A stretch of DNA of 64,000 nt, from the NCBI RefSeq assembly GCF_004027225.2, contig NC_044277.2, positions 40,218,305-40,282,304 on the forward strand, written 5' to 3'. Made by a program: the position numbers and the translations under genes. This DNA is from Strigops habroptila. Taxonomy: Eukaryota > Chordata > Aves > Psittaciformes > Psittacidae. Positions 1-11,566 of the stretch are shown in pieces. The notes below the pieces were generated by a model. That model was not told the origin of the DNA. It was given only the letters and a program-made list of their open reading frames with translations, and did not search any database. Numbering within the stretch: the first letter of the stretch is position 1; each line of letters begins with the position of its first letter.

Positions 1-710
1 ATAAATTCCTCATAACATCAAGAGCCGTGATTATTACAGTTGTGTACCCAAGGGCTTTCAAGACATTTGAAGCCTAAATATAATCTTACCAGTACCTTGA
101 TACAGGATACAAAGCCACATTCCCTAAACATTAATTTTTGTTGCAAAAATGCAGGCACAATAATGGTTTCACTTGACCTTTGCCCCGCTGTATAGTTCAT
201 TTTAACATTGTTTGAGGAGCACAGAGCTTGCCTTTTGCAGGGCACAGGTGCTCCTGCCCCACACTGGTGGCTGAGGCTCAACCCGGCGGCGCACTGCGCC
301 GCTTCTCCCCCCCCAGCAGCTGGGCTCAGGGGATTGCTTTTGTGGTCCACCAGGAATTTCCTGTGATAGAATATCAGAAACCTACTGGTGACTAGTAGGA
401 GGTGACTTCACAGGGCAAAAGTTCTCTCCCTACAATAAACATTCTCAGCGCCACTGTGGAGATTTCCTACACAGACCTGACAGCCGCCAGCTACTTGTCA
501 TCTCGACAGAGAATGGCTCAGGGAAGGCATCGTCATGTTTTGCAAGTGTTTGTCACCTTAAAACTGAAGTTGTACCCTGTTGCCATTTTATTAATGCCTC
601 CTGAGAAAAGGAAGAATTCAAGCTATCCACGACAATTCAAGAAATACCAACAATATTGACTGAAAAGACTTCTAAAAATATACAAATTCACAGCCAAAGA
701 CCAAAATATC

Positions 711-906
711 ATGGTATCATCTGTAGGTACCATGATACACATACAGTCCTGTGATATATATCATATATCACAGCATCTGTAAGTACCATGGTGCACACAG
801 TCCATATATAACGTATGTCTTAACATCTATAGGTATCATAGTCCTATACAGTCCATATATACCATATATCCTGGTATCTGTAGGTACCATGGTAAACATA
901 CAGTCA
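711..906. repeat. Four-copy minisatellite, unit about 50-56 bases
   Basis: Units anchored on CTGTAGGTACCATG (721), CTGTAAGTACCATG (777), CTATAGGTATCATA (827) and CTGTAGGTACCATG (878) recur at spacings of 56, 50 and 51 bases, each followed by an ACAGTC element and, in the first three, a TATAT element. The first unit embeds the inverted repeat TGTGATATA/TATATCACA (750-772). Confidence 0.8.
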
Positions 907-1765
907 GAAAACTAACACAACAATTGGGAAACACTGTACTGTCTCTGCACACAGGTTTCCTTGGGAAAAACCACAGGGATATTTAGTCACCAGATCTCTT
1001 GCAGGGGACTGTCATTTGGAGGATCCAAGTAGTAAATCTGAGCTTGACACAATTCCCTTGGCTAAAACTACTAAGGGGACTGCCAGGGGCACTAGATTCG
1101 TTTGGCTCTCTGAAATAACGTGCAACTGGGCAGACTGCAGTGGAGCTTACAGACCAAAATAGCTTTGGGGAAACAATACATTAATTTCCTGTGGAAAATA
1201 CATCTATTAAAATGGAGATTAGCCTTGGTCAAGTCCAACATGGTAAAAAAGCATGCTGCAAAGCTTGGAAGGAAATACAGCTCAGTGTTGGTTTGGAAGT
1301 AAAAAAGTGCTCAAAAGAAAAGTTATCCTCAGAATCAGGGCTGTGCCAGGGTCCTCCCTTGGTAAAGGCAGTGAGAGAGAGCAACGATTTCCAGAAGGTA
1401 TCTTTCAAGTGTCTCACCAACTCCACATACTCCAGCACTTACGCACAAAGCCTGCAGCCATGGCCTTCACCATGCACTTACTGAGCAGGTTTGCTGTCCA
1501 CTGGACAAAATTCAACCAAAGCAATACTGGTTTATTTTGGTGCTGAAATCTCATCATCAGCTAGTGGCCATTTCCACAGGTAATAATTCACCAGAGCTGG
1601 ACAGAACAGATCTGTCTCACATCTCACCTTGCTCTGCAATTAATAGCACTGCATCAGGAAGAAGAACGGAGAAAAAGGCAGTGAGAAACCTGTAGGAATA
1701 CTCAGCAACACTGGAGATGTTTGATGCTGCACTCCTTGTTTGCTGTTCCTGAAGTGCTTCTATAT

Positions 1766-1918
1766 TCCCCATCCCTGGCAGTGTTCAAGACCAGGTTGGA
1801 CGGGGCTTTGAGCAACCTGGTCTACTGGAGGGCGTCCCTGCCCATGGCAGGGGGTTGGAATGAGATGACCTTTAAGGTCCCTTCCAACCCAAACCATTCT
1901 ACGATTCTGTGATTCATT
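1766..1918 (+). mobile_element. CR1 LINE 3' fragment
   Basis: It reads 'CCCCATCCCTGGCAGTGTTC', 'GGGGCTTTGAGCAACCTGG', 'CCTTCCAACCCAAACCATTC' and ends TACGATTCTGTGATTC. It is a 5'-truncated sense-oriented copy. Confidence 0.94.
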
Positions 1919-4875
1919 GACATTTGCACAGAAATCACTGAGCAGCCTGTGCCTGTGCACACAGGTGTGAGGACAAGGGGGTCAGCACTTCAGTTCCCTT
2001 TAGCATAGCAGTGGGGAGGAACAAAGCCCTGCTTTTAAGTGTTGCTTGTCTTTATAAGCTCAGATAAATTATTTCCCCCCCCCTCAGCCATGTACAACCT
2101 TTTAAGCAGCACGATTTCTGTGAAAGCTCTGGCCATCCCCTCTTGGAGGGCTTAATTCAAAGAAATAACACCCGTCTCTCACCCCACAATCTGTCAATGG
2201 TGACTGGGAGACGAGACCATGTTATCAGGCCTCAGTACTCACCAAACTTTTAGTGGCAAATAGATGTTCATGCTGAGGGAAGACTAAATCCATCTGTCAA
2301 ATAGTTCTTTTTTTTTTGTGATCGGGGCTGACATTTTTAGTCTCAGTGACTGAATTTCCAGTCAATCACTTTGTACTCAGGAGGAAGAAACCAGTTTGGT
2401 TAGCTTTTCTGTTTCTCAGCAAGCAGAACACTGTATTCCATTTCTGTGGACCGTGACATCCCATGGCACATTAAAAGCCTTATTCAAACTGCAAGACAGC
2501 CATATTTTACACTCAGCAGGAGGCTCTAGGAAGCAGTATGAGGCCAGGGTTATTCTGACTCTGGACAGTTTGTCAAACTGGGAGCTAGGAACAAAGCTTA
2601 GGACATTCTCTACCAGTTCATGTGATCCTGAAATAAATAAGTAGAAGATTGCCTCAGCAGAGATTTTCTTTATATTAGAAGAGATTCTGCACAGCGGAAG
2701 GTTTAAATTCAGAAGCAGCTGAACCTGCCCTTGTGCTTTTGTTCTAAGTCTCCATCCACTCTGCAGTATCCCAAAACCTGTGGAAACGCCGAGACAGCTT
2801 TGAAATAAACCAGATTTCATTTTCTGGTCCACACCTGAACAGAGCAATTGAACAGTAAGATCTCAGCTTGTTTCATAGACCAGGTTCACTGATATCTGTG
2901 AGTTCCTGTTCTAACCTGGCCCATGTCTCACCTGCTGATCCACAGTTTTTTCTCAAAACCATAAAAAATTCATCGGGTGGTGGGAGAGCTTGAGAAGTCC
3001 TTTATGATTCTGCTCAGCACTTTTTTCTGATGGATCTTTTCAGAGAGATGAAGACTGAAATCACAGAATCCCTTCTGCCTTCTGAAACTAATTGCATTTA
3101 TTGAACTCTACTACAAAATCTCACACATCACTCATCACATAAAAGCAGAGTACATTACATTTGCTATGGCTATCCAGTTCTGATATGCTGGAGAGGGGGC
3201 TTATACAATTCCACGTTCCAGGAGCCATTTCTCTTCTTCTTTTCCACAGATGTTTAAGATAAATAGGAACGGAAAAGGCTCTGCAAGGTGGACACTATCC
3301 TTGCTCTTTGACTTTAGCACGCAAGGCCAGATGTAAGCTGAGCAGAATCTGATCTTCTGAGTGTGCTGAAAAACATCATTTTCTAGCTGATTTGCCCATA
3401 ACTGTGTTATATAAATTAGAGCTATCATCCATGAGAAGTAACATCATCCAATCTTAATTATGCACTTGATTTTCTCAATTAAGAGGCACAGAGGTCAAAG
3501 GGGGCTTCTTGGGAAAGTCAGTTCACCTTATTCCAAAATACCCCAAGATGGCTTCTTGTCTCCTGAAGCTTATTGCAATTCATAGGGCGCAAGCAGCCAA
3601 CAAACTTTGCAGCGATTTTTGCCTTTGCACATGACAGAAACTTTAAACACTCTGTTCTTCCCGTGCCATGGGAAGAGAAGACACGTAGATATGGGTTCCC
3701 TGCTTGTATTAGCAAAATTCAATCACAAAATTTCCACTGAAAATCTAAGCCAAACTTAGGGAAAAAGTTTTCATCAAGTGAATATGTAGGAAAGAGGGCT
3801 CGGCTTGAAGCTGGGCTCATCACTCCAGGGGTACATCATGGAGAAAATAGATCCACTGACTTTGGCAAATGAGTATTTCCATCAAAAAAGAGAATAATAA
3901 ACTACATGATCCTTTTGAACCCAGTGCGTACCACAGCCAGTGTGCATAGGGAGAAAGACTGAGACCAAAAAAATGGCTCTTACTTTTCAACATTTTTGAA
4001 GTTAGCACACTCAATCTGGTTTGTTGTGTAAGGCAGATCTCTTCTGAGAGGTCTCTAACTTGTCACAGGAGATGTTACATTGTGTTGGGACAGTGACCAT
4101 TGTCATCTGATCTTAGGTAGGTTGCTTTTCTCCTTCACATTTGCCTTGTTTCCTCAGAGCTGTAACCAGAGGAGTTGAGGACAACCAGTTTTGAAGCCAT
4201 GCTGTGCTTTCCGGAAGAAAATTGAAAACTTCCCAGAGTCAGCAGTGTATTTCCCATCTAAAAAAGTATCTGACAGTAGTGGACTTTAGGAAAGCAGCAG
4301 AGGTTATGGAAAAACTAGGTAGCCAAAATCTAAACCACAAAATCTTGTCCTCTGCAGAGCTAAAAACAAGACAGCCCTTCTCTAATCCACTTATGTTGCA
4401 ATACTATGCAAAAATTTCCCAAGCTTGAGGAAATCTGAAGATCCTACATCACCATACATTCACATCTTTCCTGAATGCGAACTGAGGATGAATTAGATGA
4501 CTCACTGATGGTAAAAGCAAGATTCTTTGCTTTTTGTCCTAGCTTAACACTGCCTATTTACAACCAGGAGGTGACATAGCTGTATGGCAAAAATACACTG
4601 CTCTCACTTTTTGTGAGCCTCGAATTAGCCACTTTGTGCTTGGGTTCACAGAACGGTTTGATACTTGATTTTAGGCTGAAAAAGAGGATAGACATCTTTT
4701 CCCCTTTCAGTAGGACACTTACAGTGCTTTGCTACAAACATGGACTGCACATCACAAAATTGGTTTCCTGTAACGCCTTGGTTAAAGAAATGAATATGAA
4801 AATGCTGTGTATCTGTGCTGTATCTGATTTCCTAAGGTTGCTTGTTCCAGTATTTGACAGCTTGGTGCTGCTTTC

Positions 4876-5108
4876 ATAGAACCATAGAACCACAGAACCA
4901 CAGAATGGTTTGGGTTTAAGGGACATTAAAGCTCACCCAGTTCCAACCTCCTGCCATGGTCAGGGACACCTTCACTAGACCAGGTTTCTCAAAGCCCCAT
5001 CCAGCCTGGCCTTGAACACTGTCAGGGATGGGGCAGCCACAGCTTCTCTGGGCAACCTGCTCCAGTGCCTCACCACCGTCACCTCAGCTTTCCCACCTGG
5101 AAGTCTAA
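4876..5108 (-). mobile_element. CR1 LINE 3' fragment
   Basis: The inverted tail (CATAGAACCATAGAACCACA) and GGTTTGGGTTTAAGGGACAT block run on to GGGCAACCTGCTCCAGTGCC, then diverge. Confidence 0.93.
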
Positions 5109-5580
5109 ACCTTAGTGTACCTTCAGTTCCTTAATTTGTAAGCAGAGCACTAGAGGAATAAGTTTACTCCTACTAAACAGTAACTTCATAAGCAGCTCAG
5201 TGGGGCTGTTTGCAGAGTGATGCAACATAATGTAATTCTAAACTTCTAGACCCCTTGAAAATGGGTCCAAATATATCATGTTTAATGAATACTTTCCATC
5301 ACTGTTTAAATCCAGTAAGAGAAGAGAAAGAAAAAGTGTCTTTACAAGAGTCTTTGCTTATTGCATTGTTAGCACTTCTTTTGCTGACAGTCTTAAAGGG
5401 TCTACTACCACTTTATTATTTCAGTATAGCAGAAGAATTCATCTTACCATTTCTGACTTAGAGATATCCTCAAAGATTGCAGTTTTTAACACCAGGAAAT
5501 GTAAAGATAACAGAGTAGCAGCTTTCCCATTTACTAACCATTATCTTTCAAAACTCTCCTTCCCCCCAAAGCTAATGCCT

Positions 5581-5970
5581 CATTAATCTCCGCGCGTGAC
5601 TGAAAGCGTTAAAAGCTTTCATGAGCAATTAATTACAAAAAGATGTCTGAGGGCATTTCCCATCGTTTTCAACAGCTCTGTCTGTTGTGGCGCAAAGCAC
5701 ATTTTGAACTAGTCCTGCTTCGGAACACCCCCCGGAGATTTCTCCCAAACTGGAGGCTTTGAACCTCAATACCAGACGCAGACACGGAGCCAAGCCGATC
5801 GCCGGGTGCCCGGGGTAACATCTCCCCCCAGCGGCCACTGCACCGCCGTCCTTCCTCCAAGTTTGAGTACATTAGAGGAAAGAAACCTACACACACTCCC
5901 ACACCCCGCTTCAGCCTTATTCCTAATTTCCGGTAAGGCGGTGAAGGTGATGGGTGCACCTCTCACTGTG
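5581..5970. promoter_or_regulatory. Isolated CpG-rich patch, function unknown
   Basis: CpG dinucleotides cluster here (CCGCGCGTGA, GCCGATCGCCGGGTGCCCGG, CACCGCCGTCC), in contrast to the CpG-poor DNA around. There is also a homeobox-like AATTAATTAC. No exon was recognised. It could be a distal enhancer or a promoter for a non-coding transcript; this is inference from composition only. Confidence 0.35.
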
Positions 5971-7088
5971 TAACTCTGTTTGCATCTTCCTGCTGACAAC
6001 GACAGATGCCGCCATACTCACAAAGCTCTGCATGTTGCCACTGTGATGGCAAAACTATTCCAACTGTATTAAAGGCAAATTCAGCCCTGTGAGTTGAACT
6101 TTTGTACGCTGCTTTGCTCCAAGTTTGTACCTGTCTCCATTTACACTCTGCAGTTTTTTCTACTTACCACTCCTAAACAAGAAATCAAAAATTTATTGAT
6201 CAGCGTCAGAAGAAAACACACATCGATGGCACAAAACCCAAGGGGCTGAAAATCCTCATTAGTGCTGGTGGCTTAGCAATAAGCATATTTTGGTGGCTAA
6301 ATCCCCTTGGGAGGTGCCAGGAAGTACCAGCCAGCCTCTTTCTTGAGCAGCAAAACACACGGCCCTGTGTGTAGCTGAGTTACCTCCTCATTTCCCACTG
6401 AGTCACACAGGCAGGTGCATTCTTCCAGCTCCAGCCAGGGCAGAAAAGGAGCTGGTTCCTCTCCCAAAGAAAACTACCAGCAAAGAAGGAGAGAGATGCT
6501 TTTCTAGGCAGTTTGCAAATGGTCCACATCTGCAAAATAAGTTTATGCAAACCAGTATTCTTTATATTTGTCTGAGTAATCAATAAAAGTCACTGTTCAA
6601 TCACACATGGCATAAATTAGGAAAAAGGGTGAATGTTCATGCCACAAAAAGGTAGGAAATCATCTTGTTAATGAAGATCTCCTTGGCTGATAGCAGCTTC
6701 CAATATTTTTTATTCTCTGTACTGTCTGTGCTTTATATTATCTGTTTCTGACACTGATCAACAAAATCCGTCCCCCTCATTTAAGAGTGGCAAGTGAAAA
6801 AAAAAATGCAGAGAGTAAGTGGAGACAAAACTATAACAAAGCAGTGTGTAAAAATTCATCTTACTGAGCTGAATTCTTATTAAATACACTTGGAATAGTT
6901 TTGAAAGTTTTAGACCTGTCGATGTGAAAGCAGAAGGGTATCATTCTAATTTTTCTAACCTTGAAGGGCTGTCAACTTTTTATAAATCACACCACAGCTG
7001 GAAGCGTTGTTCTTACTGCTGTCACAAGCAGTATTGAGACTGCTGTGACTGAAAAATTTTTTTGGGAAAATGTTTCTATGTTACTTTT

Positions 7089-7190
7089 CATGGAATCATG
7101 GAATTGTTTGAGTTGGAAGGGACCTTAAAGCTCACCTAGTTCAAACCCCCTACCACAGGCAGCGATAACTTCCACTAGACCAGGTTGCTT
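7089..7190 (-). mobile_element. CR1 LINE 3' fragment (short)
   Basis: The inverted tail CATGGAATCATGGAATTG, then GAGTTGGAAGGGACCTTAAA up to CCACTAGACCAGGTTGC. Confidence 0.9.
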
Positions 7191-7846
7191 TTGACAGGAT
7201 ATTTTGTAGATTTAATTTCATTGTTTCCCTCTCCAGTCAGCATGTTTGTGTGCATCTCCTCCATCATGCAGAACTAAAAGTTCAAATGGTTTCAAAAGAA
7301 ATGGTGAGGGAGCCAAATGGGTTCACAGACAGGCAAGTGTGTGCTGTTACGCAATGCTTCTTTCCTTAGAGAAAAACACAGGAAAACTTGAGTGTAGCAT
7401 TCCCTGAACCTGATTAAGGGAATCAACTCTGACTGTGAGGTTATGACAAGAAGCCATCATATTCTAGGAATGTCAGCTGGTGTTAGTGTTAGCTACGGAA
7501 GCATTTCGCCTTTCCTCTCCTTTCCAGGTGGACCTGCAGCTGAGAGCTCTGCTCCCTACTGAAGCCATGGCTATGCCAGCATCACCAGCTCGTCTCTGTC
7601 CCAAACTGTGACCAAGGGATTGCTACTACCAGCCTTCCACTATATAGGCTTCCATGCATCCAGGTTTTTGTATGGATCCAAACCATGCAGGAAAGTTTTA
7701 CTTGAAAAGTCTGTGAAGGTTGTATCCAGGGATGGTGTAATTTTGGCTGCCAGGCTGCAGTTTGATGAAATAAGAGGTTATGTGCACTCTGCCTTTTTAC
7801 CAAACAATAGCCAGGGAGTAGCTTGATGATTGGATTTCAATTTTCA

Positions 7847-8003
7847 TAGAATCATGCCCCATCCCTGGCAGTGTTCAAGGCCAGGTTGATGGGGCTTTGA
7901 GAAACCTGGTCTAGTGGAAAGGTGTCCCTGCCCATGGCAGGAGGGTTGGAACCGAGATGACCTTTAAGGTCCTTTCCATCCCAAACCATTCTATGATTCT
8001 ATG
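7847..8003 (+). mobile_element. CR1 LINE 3' fragment
   Basis: It reads 'CCCCATCCCTGGCAGTGTTC' through 'CCTTTCCATCCCAAACCATT' and ends CTATGATTCTATGG. The first bases (AGAATCATG) look like remains of a second, inverted tail. Confidence 0.92.
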
Positions 8004-8728
8004 GTTTAATATTCTCCTTTGATCTCTTCCTTTTAGCGGGGAACATTTTCTGTTCATATTAAATTGTTTGAACAAATTGCTCAAACATACAAAAAGAAAT
8101 TCCAGTCATCCCTCAGTGAGCACAGAAGTCCCACCATTGTTTAAATGACGCTGTACTGAACAGCTTAATGCACAAGCCCTGTACTTCACCATGATGTCTT
8201 TATCTGGACTAGTTGATCAAGCCTTTTGGGTAAGAACAGTGGTAATCAGGATTTTCAAAACTCTTGTTTAACAAAAGGGAGGTCAGTAACACTATACGGC
8301 AGAAATTATCACAAAGCAGCTACCTACTTCTGACTGCAACACATCCATTAGTGGAATAGAGATCACAAAAATAGCTTTCTTCGAAGATGGTAGAAAATGC
8401 ACTTTCCTGGTGGGATTCTGAAAAATACCAAATAAAAATAACACAAAAAAACCCCAGAAGAAACAAAACCCCAAACAACCCCCCAAAACAACAATCTCAA
8501 AGTGTAAAATCTTCTACCTCAGCTTTCATCAATTGGTATTTTTAGAACACAGCTGTGAAAAATTCAAGTGAATATACAGTGGGGATATATCCTGAGTCAA
8601 AGAAGAACTAAGATCAAAGAGGCACATTTAGCTTTAGCTTTCATTTAACTTGGCTTTTTGCTGTGACTGAAAGTAGGAAATGCCTTTGTACTTCAATTCG
8701 CAAGTGTACGATCAATCCAGTTGCATTA

Positions 8729-8762
8729 TGAATATATTAAAATATATATATGAATATATAAT
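8729..8762. repeat. AT-rich microsatellite
   Basis: ATATATTAAAATATATATAT-like simple sequence over about 34 bases. Confidence 0.8.
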
Positions 8763-11233
8763 ACTAAGTGAATTGGTAGGAAACTTGTAATATAAAAAGG
8801 GAGTATAAATATAAGTGGCCCAGCTCCTTGGATAGTTTGGAAGTACCACTAAAACCTCTTGCAATTTTGGATACAATCAGAAGAAAAATACGCAGAGCTG
8901 CATACCTCACTTGCTGGCTCCTACAATACCACATGCAAAGTTCTGATGAAGGCATGTGAGTCTGAAAGATCAGTCTCTTCTTTAGTATGATGGTAGCTGG
9001 TTGTATGAGCAGGCAGAGCAAGACCAGTGACTGCCCTGGCTGGGTTTGCCATTATTCAGAGAGGAAATACAATTATTCCTGCACTATCGGGTGGTGGCTG
9101 ATAGTGAGGGTCTTGCAGGTGAACTCCGTCAGAGGAGAGAAAACTCCTCCAAACCCCTTTGCTTGACCAGGAGGTAGGTCACCTCTTCGGCTCCCAACCC
9201 AGCTGCAAAGACAGCAGTTCAACCCAGTGATCCAGGGCAGGGAGGAAGGCACACAGCTGCTCCATGGCACAGGAGGGAACCTGCTGGGGTCATGGGGCTC
9301 TCAATGTGCCACCATCTCCAGGCTGGGACATTGCTAGAGGACTGTAGCCACCACATGAGGGAGGTTTCCAGGGGAGTTTTTGGGCACAGGGAGTTGCTCT
9401 GAGTGATTTTCCTTTGCTACACCTGTATGTGTTCCCATGTCTGCACTCCTGGAGCACTGTACCGCATGTTAGCTTGGAGCAGAACATGCACCCAGCTCTT
9501 ACCCTAGGGCACCTGCTACTTGAGTACTACTGCTACCAGTGTAAGCAGAGCAGCACAGGACTGACAAAGACTATATAAGTTGCCTGAGGTTTCAAGTAGG
9601 TCTTCCAGAAGTGCTGTCTACCAGTCCATGGAGGTGGAGCCACAACAGATGCCCTGCTTTATTCCCTGTAGGCACAAGAAGTTACTTTGACACCGGAGAG
9701 CTTTATTTTTCCCCATGACGCTCATTTGAACAAAGGCAGGAATCCTGCACTTTGTGGTCTGAATAAAGAAAACAATTGGTGTAGTCTGACTGATTAACAA
9801 AACTCCTATTACCTCAAAACACAAAAAAAGAAAAAGAAAAAGAAGGGGAAATCATTATATGCTGCATTCCTTATAAACTCAAAGATCACATTCTCTTCAT
9901 TACTTATACCTAGTCAAAGTCAGATTTACCTGTTCTGTGACTCTTGCTCATAAATGCTCATCAGCTTTTCATTGCAAATTAAGTTTAGAAGTCAGGTTTT
10001 GTAAACTTTTTAAAATTCAAATTGACTACGCAAATGAACTACCCTTTCACCTGGATTGTGAGCTCCTTCTGGAGAGACACCGAGGGTGGCTGCAAACATG
10101 AGTGAGAAAATGCAACCTTCTCTTCAGGCAAATGCTACCAGGCAACAGTGCCGAGACACTCGCTGCATTGCACCGACAGCTGTGTACGTGTGTTTGGACA
10201 GTTTTGCTATCCTCATTCCCAGGCATCAGGAGCCGGCTGCTGGGTCAGGCAGGGATGGTCAGCCCTAGAACAAACTGTGAAAGCTGTGATGATGGGAAAA
10301 AATAGGCCATGATGATGTGGACTAAGAGTTTTGTGTACACAATGTCAGAGCACCTGAATACCAGACTTATGAAAGGATGATGGCTATGGTGAAGGCTCAT
10401 GCTGCTCGGAGACTGGAATCCACTGCTTTTGGTGGAGATTTTTGCCTCGGGAATTTGCTAGCCCTCTCTCCAGAGGCACATCCTACCAGACACAATTAGC
10501 AGATGAAAAATCAGTGGATTTTAAAATACAGAACGTTTACTTTTTCGTTGGCTAATTAGAAACATGCCACAGATACAGAACCAGAGCCATATGTAAAGTT
10601 GCGAGTCAGATAGAAAAGATTATCTGAAGGAGAAAAAGCCTGCCTTTTCCGTTCAACAACAGAGGGCTTGTGCAAGTTCCTAGTTATTTCATTCAGGAAG
10701 AATCAAAGTTTCCTTTCAGCCACAGAAAAACATTGAGCTGTGACTCTTTGTGTAGCCAAACACAGTGCTCGTAGCAAACAGTCATGCTGAATCAACCAAC
10801 TTCCAATATTTCAAGAAACATTTAAGTAACAAAAGGCATTTAAAAGACAAAAAATTCCTCCAGTCCCAAGGACTGCTCCAAGGTGGCTTCTTTAGGGCTT
10901 CAGTACAGGTTTTCATGTGACACTCAGTAATGTGAGGAACCACTGAAAATGTCTGCAGTCTGCTTTTGGAGTCAATGATTATTCTTACAAGAAGGCTGCT
11001 GTCACATTGGAGTGATTGTTTGCCCAGATTTATATGGCTACTCCTTTTCCTAAAGGTCACACAATAATTCTCAGAAATGTTATACCTCTTCAAATGTTAA
11101 TCTAGGTAATCAAAGAAAAAATCAGAAGCATTCTGGAAGAGTCTTTAAGGTAGGTTTACTCTTCCTCTTTAAAATATGCAGATTGCTGAGGCACAAAATT
11201 CAAAGTCATTTCCAGCAGGATCTGCCATCATGA

Positions 11234-11566
11234 TAGAATCATAGAATCAACAAGGTTGGAAAAGACCTTTAAGATCAAGTCCAACCATTACCCCAGGACT
11301 GTCAAGTCCACCACTAAACCATGCTAAACCATGTCACTAAGGGTCTCATCTACACAGGTTTTGAGCATTTCCAGGGATGGTGATTCCACACTTCCCTGAG
11401 CAGCCTGTTCCAATACTTGTTCCATCACCCTTTCGGTGAGGAAATTTTTCCTAACATCCAGTCTGAACCTCCCCTGGCACAGCTTGAGGCCATTTCCTCT
11501 TGTCCTATCACTTGTTACTTGGAAGAAGAGACCAGCCACCTCCTGATGATGAAACAGGTGGCAGTG
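11234..11566 (-). mobile_element. CR1 LINE 3' end (second subfamily)
   Basis: The tail TAGAATCATAGAATCAACAA is followed by GGTTGGAAAAGACCTTTAAG. The body wording (CTAAACCATGTCACTAAGGG, CCCTTTCGGTGAGGAAATTT) differs from most copies here. The minus strand reads reverse-transcriptase C-terminal relics (DRTRGNGLKLCQGRFRLDVR). Confidence 0.93.

Larger units (their letters stand above)
1..5580. other. Intergenic sequence downstream of MRPL15, left part
   Basis: No coding exon, RNA gene or promoter was recognised. The contents I can name are the minisatellite at 711-906 and CR1 pieces at 1766-1918 and 4876-5108. The ORFs present are short and look random. Confidence 0.7.
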
